DNA of 64,000 bases, taken from positions 310,001-374,000 of the forward strand of contig OZ252002.1 of assembly GCA_965247265.1 (NCBI GenBank), given 5' to 3'. Each line of letters starts with the position of its first letter. The first letter of the stretch is position 1. Source of the DNA: G965247265 sp965247265 (lineage in GTDB: Bacteria > Pseudomonadota > Gammaproteobacteria > UBA4575). Shown piece after piece: positions 9,137-17,153 of this stretch. The position numbers and the translations under genes were made by a program. The notes beneath the pieces are model-generated. The model was not told the DNA's origin. It saw nothing but the letters and a program-made list of their open reading frames with translations, and made no database searches.

Positions 9137-10595
9137 TTATTTAAATCATATAGAACTTGCCATATTCATACCTGTCATTGCAGGATTCCTAATATTATTT
9201 CTTCACAAACATGAACAGCTTCGCGAACTTTGCTCAATACTTGCAGGCGCAATTTTATTTTTATTCATTACCCAATTATTGCAACTAGTAGACAGCGAAG
9301 TAACGCATACTCTCATAAAAATTACCCCGGGTATAAGCATTGCTTTACACGTAGAACGCCTCGGTCTTGTTTTTGCACTTATGGCATCCTGCCTCTGGAT
9401 CATAACTACCATCTACTCAATAGGCTACATGCGTGGTAATAAGGAAAAAAATCAAACTCGCTATTATTTCTTTTTTGCATTATCCATGGCATCAACGATG
9501 GGTGTCGCGCTTTCTGCTAACTTAATTACATTATTTATATTTTATGAAGCACTTACACTTTGCACATACCCATTAGTAACCCATAAACAAAATGATGATG
9601 CGCGCAAAGGTGGGCGCCAGTATCTTGGGATACTATTAAGCACATCTATCTTATTCTTCTTACCTGCAATTGTTATTACTTGGTTTCATACTGGAACATT
9701 AGACTTTCGTTCAGGTGGAATTTTAGAAGGAAAACTAGATCAAATTGGTGCTACGTTGCTCTTTACGTTATTTATGTTTGGCATTGGTAAGGCAGCATTG
9801 ATGCCTTTTTATCGATGGTTGCCTACAGCAATGGTAGCCCCCACACCTGTAAGTGCTTTATTACATGCTGTCGCGGTCGTAAAAGCTGGTGTATTCTCTG
9901 TATTAAAGATTTCGGTATTTGTATTTGGTATTGATTTTCTTGCTGACCAACAGGCCTCAAATTGGATATTGTGGGTTGCTGTAGCGACAATGTTAATAAC
10001 ATCAATCATTGCGCTAACTAAAGATAATTTTAAAGCGCGCTTAGCCTACTCTACAATTAGCCAATTATCATACATTGTAATTGGCGCCGCACTAGCAAGC
10101 CCTATCGCTGCCTTAGGGGGCGGATTGCACATTGTTACACACGCTTTTGGGAAAATTACTTTATTTTTCTGTGCGGGCGCCGTGTATACAGCAACTAAAA
10201 TTACTCAAATTAGTCAACTAGATGGTCTAGGACGGCAAATGCCGTATACATTCACAGCATATTTAATTGCGTCATTAAGTATTATCGGTTTGCCGCCATT
10301 AGTTGGCAGTTGGAGCAAATGGTTTCTTATAGAAGGTAGTCTTAGTACGCAAAACTTTATTGTCCTAATAGCTTTTGCATTGAGCACCTTATTGAATTGC
10401 GCATACCTTTTACCCATTGCAATAAGAGGATTTTTTAAAGCACCCGATGCAAGTTTAGATAATTGGAGCCCCGGTATTAAAGAAGCGCCTCTAGCTTGTG
10501 TTATTCCACTATGTGTTACGGCGATCAGCACTTTCTTACTATTTTTTTATATTCAATATATTTATGAATTTCTGTACCCGGTATTCAATCCATGA
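9129..10595 (+). CDS. Second MrpD/NuoM-like antiporter subunit
   Basis: A 488-residue member of the same NuoL/M/N family but clearly different in sequence from the preceding gene. It has the LITLFIFYEALTLCTYPLV helix with the conserved Glu, GIGKAALMPFYRWLPTAMVA, a PTPVSALLHAVAVVKAG stretch with the broken-helix motif, and KARLAYSTISQLSYI. It overlaps the previous gene by 8 bases and the next by 4 (ATGA). A second full D-like pump in the same operon suggests a longer proton-pumping arm than in standard Mrp complexes (inference). Confidence 0.92.
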   Translation: MINYLNHIELAIFIPVIAGFLILFLHKHEQLRELCSILAGAILFLFITQLLQLVDSEVTHTLIKITPGISIALHVERLGLVFALMASCLWIITTIYSIGYMRGNKEKNQTRYYFFFALSMASTMGVALSANLITLFIFYEALTLCTYPLVTHKQNDDARKGGRQYLGILLSTSILFFLPAIVITWFHTGTLDFRSGGILEGKLDQIGATLLFTLFMFGIGKAALMPFYRWLPTAMVAPTPVSALLHAVAVVKAGVFSVLKISVFVFGIDFLADQQASNWILWVAVATMLITSIIALTKDNFKARLAYSTISQLSYIVIGAALASPIAALGGGLHIVTHAFGKITLFFCAGAVYTATKITQISQLDGLGRQMPYTFTAYLIASLSIIGLPPLVGSWSKWFLIEGSLSTQNFIVLIAFALSTLLNCAYLLPIAIRGFFKAPDASLDNWSPGIKEAPLACVIPLCVTAISTFLLFFYIQYIYEFLYPVFNP

Positions 10596-10843
10596 AAAAT
10601 AATAACGATAAAAAATATTGGTTAGATCAATCAAGCAATATTAATAAGATTGTATACGTATTATACATGGCTTGCGCACTATTACTAATTGCTGATCTGT
10701 TATACCACAAGCATGCACATTTTAACTTTGAAAACTGGTTTGGCTTTTATGCATGGTTTGGATTTCTTGCATATACATTCATTGTGATGAGCGCAAAAAT
10801 ATTTCGCAAATTTATTAAGCGCGAAGAAAATTACTATGACTAG
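10592..10843 (+). CDS. Small two-helix membrane protein inside the antiporter operon
   Basis: An 83-residue protein that I do not recognise as a standard Mrp subunit. It has a polar N-terminus (about residues 1-18), a membrane helix near 20-38, a loop rich in His, Phe and Trp, a second aromatic helix near 47-67 and a basic tail. It overlaps the upstream gene by 4 bases (ATGA) and the downstream gene by 8, so it is surely translated as part of the operon. An accessory or assembly subunit linking the second and third D-like pumps is a guess from position only. Confidence 0.75.
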   Translation: MKNNNDKKYWLDQSSNINKIVYVLYMACALLLIADLLYHKHAHFNFENWFGFYAWFGFLAYTFIVMSAKIFRKFIKREENYYD

Positions 10844-12536
10844 TATTTTATTACATCCTGCATTGGTTTTAATTTTTGGTGGAACACTTTTGCCTTTATT
10901 ACCTGTGCAATTAAAAAAAGCTTTCCTAATTATATTGCCCATACTAGGGCTTAGCGCGCTTCTTGTTACCGAATATGGTCAATATGGCCATTGGCAACTA
11001 TTTACATTTCAACTAACAATAATAAGACTTGATGAGTTAAGTTTTATTTTTGCATTAATATTTCTTTTAACACTTTTCATTATTTCGCTATTTGCCTGGC
11101 ACGAAAACGACAACTTGCAACTCTCCAGTATTTTTATTTATGCAGGCGCTGCGATAGGCGCTGTTCTAGCAGGAGATTTAATCACCTTATTTTTCTTTTG
11201 GGAGATTACTGCTATTTCATCTGCAATATTAATTTGGGCAAATAAAACTGAACGTGCAATTCGTGCAGGACAACGCTATTTTATTATTCATGTAACCTCA
11301 GGTTTATTTTTATTAGTAGGGAGCATCATTCATTTTCAACAAACTGGATCGATAGCGTTTAACCATCTGGGAACGGAATCCCTTGCTGGCTGGTTAATAT
11401 TATTAGCCTTTGGCATTAAATGCGCCTTCCCGCTATTACATAACTGGCTTCAAGACGCCTATCCAGAAGCAAGCGTTGTGGGTACGGTTGCACTGTCCGT
11501 TTACACCACAAAATTAGCTGTATACGCATTAGCACGTTCATATGCCGGTACCGATATGCTGATTTGGATTGGTGCAACCATGACAGCCTTTCCAATATTT
11601 TTTGCTGTCATCGAAAATGATTTGCGGCGCGTTCTGTCTTATAGCTTAAATAATCAACTTGGATTTATGGTTGTTGGGATTGGTATTGGCACACAATTAG
11701 CCATAAATGGTACAGCTGCACATGCTTTTGCGCATATTCTGTACAAGGCATTGCTATTTATGAGTATGGGTGCTGTGTTGCATCGCGTTGGCACCATAAA
11801 AGCTTCTGAACTTGGGGGTCTATATAAATCCATGCCTTGGACCGCAGCATTTTGTATTGTTGGATCATTATCAATATCGGCATTTCCATTATTTAGTGGC
11901 TTTGTATCAAAAGCGATGGTGCTTACTGCAGCAGCGGATGAAGGGCATTGGTTAGTTTGGCTTGTATTGTTGTTTGCTTCCGCAGGTGTATTAGACCATT
12001 CTGGAATCAAAATCCCATTCTTTACGTTTTTTGCTCATGACAGTGGTAAGCGTTGTAGTGAAGCACCGTTCAATATGTTGCTGGCAATGGGGATAACGGC
12101 TGCTGCATGCATTGCGATTGGATTATTCCCTAATTTACTCTACGCACTGCTTCCTTATAACGTAGATTTTATCCCTTATACGAGTGCGCACGTAATTACA
12201 CAATTGCAGCTATTATTATTTTCTGCATTAGCATTCACTATACTGTTTCGTACTAATCTTTATCCGCCAGAAATCCCATCTTTGAATTTAGACTTTGATT
12301 GGTTTTATCGAAAACCCGGAGCATTTTTAGCGCAAGGGTTTTCTATGCTTATAGTGAACAGCGAAGAATTTGTTATAAGTATTTTGAAAAAGATTTGGTT
12401 CGTCTCTGGCTCACGTTTACAGCGCCATCATGGGCCACAAGGAATACTCGCAAAAACTTGGCCAACAGGTAGCATGGTGATGTGGGTCGCATTACTTTTA
12501 GGTGCGTACCTAATATTTTATTATTTATTTGGCTAG
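10836..12536 (+). CDS. Third MrpD/NuoL-like antiporter subunit with C-terminal extension
   Basis: A 566-residue NuoL/M/N-family protein, longer than its two neighbours. It has an LITLFFFWEITAISSAILIW helix with the conserved Glu, KCAFPLLHNWLQDAYPEAS, and LRRVLSYSLNNQLGFM. After the core, about residues 480-566 form a C-terminal extension with an LDFDWFYRKPG stretch, as seen at the ends of NuoL/MrpA-like proteins, and a final membrane helix. It may take the place of the missing N-terminal half of MrpA (inference). It ends the operon; the next gene is convergent and its stop abuts. Confidence 0.92.
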   Translation: MTSILLHPALVLIFGGTLLPLLPVQLKKAFLIILPILGLSALLVTEYGQYGHWQLFTFQLTIIRLDELSFIFALIFLLTLFIISLFAWHENDNLQLSSIFIYAGAAIGAVLAGDLITLFFFWEITAISSAILIWANKTERAIRAGQRYFIIHVTSGLFLLVGSIIHFQQTGSIAFNHLGTESLAGWLILLAFGIKCAFPLLHNWLQDAYPEASVVGTVALSVYTTKLAVYALARSYAGTDMLIWIGATMTAFPIFFAVIENDLRRVLSYSLNNQLGFMVVGIGIGTQLAINGTAAHAFAHILYKALLFMSMGAVLHRVGTIKASELGGLYKSMPWTAAFCIVGSLSISAFPLFSGFVSKAMVLTAAADEGHWLVWLVLLFASAGVLDHSGIKIPFFTFFAHDSGKRCSEAPFNMLLAMGITAAACIAIGLFPNLLYALLPYNVDFIPYTSAHVITQLQLLLFSALAFTILFRTNLYPPEIPSLNLDFDWFYRKPGAFLAQGFSMLIVNSEEFVISILKKIWFVSGSRLQRHHGPQGILAKTWPTGSMVMWVALLLGAYLIFYYLFG

Positions 12537-12977
12537 TTAATGAATGGTCTGTATTTCATCAAGATCATCGATGTTTGCTTGATTAAAATTTGGGGGCAAC
12601 TCTGGTGACGCATGATGCAGCACCATTTTCCATCTATTAGTTGTCTTTAAGTAAATATTTGTAGCAATAATTTCTGATTGTAATTCATTATTTACAAATA
12701 TAGATTCAATGACATGATGCAAAGCGATGTTATCTTCGACTATAACTTTTTTATGATTAATCTCAAATATCAGCTCTCGATCATAATTAAATATTTGCTC
12801 CCAACCTGCACGAATATTATCAAAGCCTTCTAATCTAGGCCCGCCTGGATGAATGCAAACCGTTTCGCTATCCTTGCACCAAATAGACATCATCATTTCA
12901 ATATCACTATTTTGAAATGCTAAACAAAATGCTTTCTCCACCTGTTCAGAAGTTTCAAAGTTAATATTATCTTGCAT
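12537..12977 (-). CDS. NTF2/SnoaL-like fold protein
   Basis: A 146-residue soluble protein with the alpha-plus-beta pattern of the NTF2-like/SnoaL-like family: an N-terminal helix with FCLAFQNSDIEMMMSIW, then DSETVCIHPGGPRLEGFDNI (a common pattern in this subgroup), an IRAGWEQIF helix and beta strands ending in WKMVLHHASP. Many such proteins are small ligand-binding or isomerase-like domains; no specific activity can be read here. It is convergent with the antiporter operon and divergent from the Rieske gene. Confidence 0.8.
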   Translation of the reverse strand: MQDNINFETSEQVEKAFCLAFQNSDIEMMMSIWCKDSETVCIHPGGPRLEGFDNIRAGWEQIFNYDRELIFEINHKKVIVEDNIALHHVIESIFVNNELQSEIIATNIYLKTTNRWKMVLHHASPELPPNFNQANIDDLDEIQTIH

Positions 12978-13030
12978 ATCAAGGTGGATTGTTTAAAAGT
13001 TGTTTTTTGTCCTACAGATTCATTTCATTA

Positions 13031-13372
13031 ATGAGCAAATTAAGAACTAAATTGATTAGTTATGATGAACTACCAGACCCCAGTAGTAAAGGATTTGTAA
13101 TTTCAATTACATCTATAGAACTAAATATTTTTTTGGTAAGAAAAAACAACAAAATTATTGTTTACGAAAACTCCTGCCCTCACACATCTGGCCCTTTAGA
13201 CTGGTTGCCTGATTCTTTTTTAGACAATGACAACAAATACATTATATGTGCAAATCATGGTGCGTTATTTCAAATTAATGACGGTGTTTGTGTATTCGGT
13301 CCATGCAAGGAGCAAAGCCTACGCGAACTTCCATTCGTTATTGATGATGGTGATATTTACCTTTTAACATAA
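13031..13372 (+). CDS. Rieske-type [2Fe-2S] protein
   Basis: The protein (113 residues from ATG 13031) carries a Rieske cluster site: CPHTSGPLDW followed about 27 residues later by CANHGALF, giving the two Cys-x-His pairs, then a GPCKEQSLRELPF segment like the end of NirD/ferredoxin-type Rieske domains. It is soluble, with no signal peptide or oxygenase catalytic domain, so an electron-transfer or redox-sensing role is likely. The frame is open upstream to a TTG at 12989 that has an AAGG just before it, so the true start is uncertain. Confidence 0.88.
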   Translation: MSKLRTKLISYDELPDPSSKGFVISITSIELNIFLVRKNNKIIVYENSCPHTSGPLDWLPDSFLDNDNKYIICANHGALFQINDGVCVFGPCKEQSLRELPFVIDDGDIYLLT

Positions 13373-13384
13373 ATTCACAATTTA

Positions 13385-14299
13385 ATGCTTGAACGATTTA
13401 ATTTTTTATTCCCACTTTGGGCAGTCATATTTTCAGTAATTGCCTATTACTCACCAAATATCTTCATCCCACTAAAACCAAGCATAATTTACCTCTTGGC
13501 CTTAGTAATGCTTGGAATGGGAATGACCCTTAACTCATTTGACTTCATCAAGTCAGCCCATATCAAAACAGTACTCTTTATTGGCTTACTCCTACAATTT
13601 ACATTGATGCCATTACTTGCATGGCTAATCGGATATTCACTTAGTCTTTCTATTCCATTGCTATCGGGATTGGTCATACTCGGCGCATGACCGGGTGGAA
13701 CTGCTTCTAATGTGCTCTGTTATCTAGCGCGAGGTAATGTAGCACTATCCATTGCACTTACAACGATATCTACATTATTAGCCGTAATTGCCACGCCATT
13801 ACTGGCTTGGCTATACCTGGGGCATAGCATTAACGTTCCAGTATTTAATATGATGTTTACAGTATTTAAAATTATCATATTGCCGGTATGTGTTGGCGTA
13901 CTAATAAATTATATATACGGTGCGCGCATTGCAATCATGAAACGTATATTACCAACACTTTCGATACTCGCTATATACATGTTAATTGCGATTATTGTTG
14001 CAAGTAACCAGCAAAATATTCATTCAATTGCAGTTATCGTGATAATTGCAGTAGTGCTACATAACCTTGCTGGATTCTTATCGGGTTATTTGATTAGTTA
14101 TTGGCTTGGCTATGATAAAGATATTCGAAAAACCCTTGCAATTGAAGTGGGAATGCAAAATTCTGGGCTTGCAGTTGCTTTAGCTACTGAGTATTTCAAG
14201 CCACTTGCAGCATTACCTGGCGCCATTTTCTCAATATGGCATAATCTAGCAGGTTCTTTGCTTGCAGTAATATGGTCCAGACAAGCTAATAGAAAATAA
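13385..14299 (+). pseudogene. Bile acid:sodium symporter (BASS) family transporter interrupted by in-frame TGA
   Basis: The frame from ATG 13385 encodes an N-terminal half with LFPLWAVIFSVIAYYSP and LVMLGMGMTLNSFDF, both typical of BASS transporters, and reaches TGA at 13688-13690. The same frame continues without further stops to 14299 with PGGTASNV, YLARGNVALS and IEVGMQNSGLAVALA, the conserved core of the family. In relatives the residue before PGGTASN is commonly Cys, so TGA stands exactly where TGC or TGT is expected. Read through, the protein is about 304 residues, full family length. A nonsense mutation, a sequence error, or recoding (selenocysteine) are the options; I find no convincing stem-loop after the TGA. 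The substrate cannot be told. Confidence 0.85.
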
Positions 14300-14321
14300 T
14301 ACTAGACAGTGAGATTTATCT

Positions 14322-14615
14322 ATGACACTTAATTCTTCAATTTCATTTTTTAGCGCATTGTTAAGTTGGGCATTGGCCGTGTTTCTAGGAACTCAATTAT
14401 TATCAGGCACATTTGATGACCGTACTTGTCAAACAACATGTGTAAGTGTGTTGTTTTGGATGTCATTTGCTATTGCAGTTATTGGATTAGTTTTCAGCAT
14501 AGGCGGAATATCAATTGGTAAGTCAAGCCTGATTAAAAGTATTTCCGGATTGGCATTATTTGCATTGTGCGGAATTTATATCACAACAATTTTAGTTGGG
14601 ACATTTGGGATCTAG
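14322..14615 (+). CDS. Small three-helix membrane protein, unknown function
   Basis: A 97-residue protein with three predicted membrane helices (about residues 8-28, 42-63 and 74-96). Between the first two is a short polar loop with two Cys (DDRTCQTTC), presumably outside the membrane. I do not recognise a family. It follows the interrupted transporter gene by 22 bases on the same strand and converges on recG, with 22 bases between the stops. Confidence 0.6.
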   Translation: MTLNSSISFFSALLSWALAVFLGTQLLSGTFDDRTCQTTCVSVLFWMSFAIAVIGLVFSIGGISIGKSSLIKSISGLALFALCGIYITTILVGTFGI

Positions 14616-14637
14616 TAACTTTCTTCAAAAGATTACA

Positions 14638-16719
14638 CTAGACTTGTCCAAATTCAATCGAGCTGCCTAACCACCTTTGTATTAAAGCATCTGCTTTATG
14701 TGGATGGTCCATTAGTAAATGTTTTGCTGTTTCTTGCGCCAGCGGTATCAATTCCTGATCTCGTACAATATTCGCCATTTTAAGTTGCAACATGCCGGTT
14801 TGCCGTGTACCTAGCACTTCACCTGGTCCACGAATTTCAAGATCAACTTGTGCAATTTTAAAACCATCATTGGTATTTCGCATTGTATCAATTCGAAGTT
14901 TAGCGTTATCCGTGAGTGGCGGGTCAAATAAGAGTACACAACTACTTTCTTCGCTACCTCTTCCGACACGCCCACGCAATTGATGTAATTGCGCAAGCCC
15001 TAAACGTTCTGCATTTTCAATTGTCATTAAACTAGCATTAGGAACATCAACACCAACTTCAATTACAGTTGTTGCGACAAGTAAATCAATTTTACGATTA
15101 AAGAAATCTAGCATTACTTTTTCTTTATCTATGCTTTTCATTCGACCGTGCACTAAACCAACATTGACATCATGAAAATTTTCACGTAGATCCAGATATA
15201 CATCTTCAGCAGCTTGACACTGCATCAATTCAGACTCCTCTACTAACATGCAAACCCAGTATGCCTGTCGACCTGCTCGACATGCTGTGGCAACTCTGTC
15301 TACCACTTCATGGCGGCGTTCCATAGGTATCGCTATCGTATTGATAGGCTTTCGTCCAGGCGGTAGTTCATCAACAATTGAGTAATCTAAATCTGCATAA
15401 GCTGCCATGGCTAACGTTCTTGGAATAGGAGTTGCTGTCATAATTAGCTGATGTGGGTGTGTACCGTTTTGAATGCCTTTTTCACGCAGTGCGAGACGTT
15501 GATGTACACCAAATCGATGCTGCTCATCAATGACGACTAAAGCCAAGTCTTTAAACTCTACCCCTTGCTGAAATAAAGCATGGGTCCCCACAATGGCATC
15601 AGCTTCTCCACTAGCAATAAACTGCTTCATTTCACTGCTTTTCCTAGCACTTAACTTGCCTGATAGCCATGCTAGCTTAATGCCTAGCGGTTCAAGCCAA
15701 TTAGAAAAATTTCGCAAATGTTGCTCTGCTAATATTTCTGTTGGCGCCATAATGACAGCTTGATGACCTGACTCTATAACCTGTAGGCATGCTGCAATTG
15801 CAATAAGTGTTTTACCACTGCCAACATCCCCTTGTACTAAGCGCAACATAGGATAACTATTTTTTAGGTCATCAAATAGTGTTGCTATTACACGTGTTTG
15901 TGCGCCAGTAAGACTAAACTCTAAATTTTTAATTAACTTATTATATAATCGACCTTTTGATTTAATCGCAACTGCAGGCTGTTTCTGCATATGGATTCTT
16001 AACTTTGAAAGACTAAGATTTTGTGCCAACAGTTCTTCAAAGGCTAACCTACGTTGCATCACATGAATGCCTAGTGACAATGCTTCCGTATCTGCGTTAG
16101 GTGGAGGACGATGCACAAATTTTAATGCATCAAGAATCGAAACTTGTTGCCCGTCAATTACGGGCGGTGTAGGTAACAAATCGATGTTTATGTTATTACT
16201 ACTTAACCATTGCAATGCTTGTGAAGTTAGCTGTCGTAAGCTTAGTTGATGCAGTCCTTCAGTTGTCGGATAAACTGGGGTTAGATGATCTTCCATTTTT
16301 GGTGTGTCTTTTTGCTGCTGAATTTCATACTCAGGGTGCACCATTTCAGGGCCCTTAATACCTCGTCTAACCTCTCCAAAACATCTAACTTTCACGCCAT
16401 TCGCAAGATTGCTACGTTGCGAATTGTTAAAGTAAAAAAACCGCAATAGAATTCTACCTGTCCCATCTTCTACATTTACCAATAGCATTCGTTTTTTTCT
16501 ATATACCACTTCACTGTGTGCTACCGTTCCAATCACTACGCATTCATCTCCTTCCTTTAATGCAGCAATAGAACGCACCTTTGTGCGATCCTGATAACGA
16601 AGAGGTAAATGAAAAAGTAAATCTTGAACAGTAAAAATTTGTAGACGTGATAAACGTTCAGATATACGCGGACCTACACCTTTTAGTGTTTCTACCGCAG
16701 GTAATAATTTATTTTCCAA
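14638..16719 (-). CDS. recG: ATP-dependent DNA helicase RecG
   Basis: RecG remodels stalled replication forks and branched DNA. The 693-residue protein has the family's length and order: an N-terminal wedge/OB domain with LLFHLPLRYQDRT near residue 34, the first helicase lobe with Walker A GDVGSGKT near residue 300 and DEQHRFG (motif II) near 400, then the second lobe with TTVIEVGVDVPNAS and QLRGRVGRG. It is last in the minus-strand set gmk-rpoZ-spoT-ridA-recG, 36 bases after ridA. Confidence 0.97.
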   Translation of the reverse strand: MENKLLPAVETLKGVGPRISERLSRLQIFTVQDLLFHLPLRYQDRTKVRSIAALKEGDECVVIGTVAHSEVVYRKKRMLLVNVEDGTGRILLRFFYFNNSQRSNLANGVKVRCFGEVRRGIKGPEMVHPEYEIQQQKDTPKMEDHLTPVYPTTEGLHQLSLRQLTSQALQWLSSNNINIDLLPTPPVIDGQQVSILDALKFVHRPPPNADTEALSLGIHVMQRRLAFEELLAQNLSLSKLRIHMQKQPAVAIKSKGRLYNKLIKNLEFSLTGAQTRVIATLFDDLKNSYPMLRLVQGDVGSGKTLIAIAACLQVIESGHQAVIMAPTEILAEQHLRNFSNWLEPLGIKLAWLSGKLSARKSSEMKQFIASGEADAIVGTHALFQQGVEFKDLALVVIDEQHRFGVHQRLALREKGIQNGTHPHQLIMTATPIPRTLAMAAYADLDYSIVDELPPGRKPINTIAIPMERRHEVVDRVATACRAGRQAYWVCMLVEESELMQCQAAEDVYLDLRENFHDVNVGLVHGRMKSIDKEKVMLDFFNRKIDLLVATTVIEVGVDVPNASLMTIENAERLGLAQLHQLRGRVGRGSEESSCVLLFDPPLTDNAKLRIDTMRNTNDGFKIAQVDLEIRGPGEVLGTRQTGMLQLKMANIVRDQELIPLAQETAKHLLMDHPHKADALIQRWLGSSIEFGQV

Positions 16720-16755
16720 TTTTTTTACTGAGTAAACTCAGAATTTGTTGCCAGA

Positions 16756-17139
16756 CTAGTCTAACTCCATGATGGCATCCATCTCGACACCAACATCCTT
16801 GGGCAACGATGAAACGCCAATTGCTGCTCGTGCAGGATATGGTTGAGTAAAATATTCAGACATTACTTCGTTAACTAAAGGAAAATTGCTTAAGTCTGTC
16901 AAAAATATATTTAATTTCACAAATTTATCTAATGAGCCGCCTGCCGCCTTGGCAACTTTCTGTAAATTATTAAATACTTGATTAATTTGTTCACGGACAT
17001 CCTGTGAAACAACTTGCATAGATTCCGGGTCAAGAGGAATTTGTCCGGATAAATATACGGTGGTACCAACTTTTACAGCTTGTGAATAGGTTCCTATTGC
17101 TTGTGGTGCTTGCTCGGTTGCGATAATCTCACGCGCCAT
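16756..17139 (-). CDS. ridA: RidA family reactive-intermediate deaminase
   Basis: RidA hydrolyses reactive enamine/imine products of pyridoxal-phosphate enzymes. The 127-residue protein has the standard length. It includes GTYSQAVKVG near residue 17, LSGQIPLDP near 30, and the C-terminal YPARAAIGVSSLPKDVGVEM stretch with the conserved Arg near residue 104 and terminal Glu/Asp residues. It sits between spoT and recG with 14 and 36 bases on either side, as in related genomes. Confidence 0.96.
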   Translation of the reverse strand: MAREIIATEQAPQAIGTYSQAVKVGTTVYLSGQIPLDPESMQVVSQDVREQINQVFNNLQKVAKAAGGSLDKFVKLNIFLTDLSNFPLVNEVMSEYFTQPYPARAAIGVSSLPKDVGVEMDAIMELD

Positions 17140-17153
17140 TCAATACTCCTTTT

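Noticed and set aside
9203..9439. Open frames on both strands overlapping the second D-like gene
   Set aside because: They lie wholly within a conserved coding region and look like shadow frames, without family motifs.
13688..13735. Selenocysteine insertion hairpin after the BASS TGA
   Set aside because: Only a weak stem with short arms and no typical G/U apical loop could be drawn, so I do not call a SECIS element.
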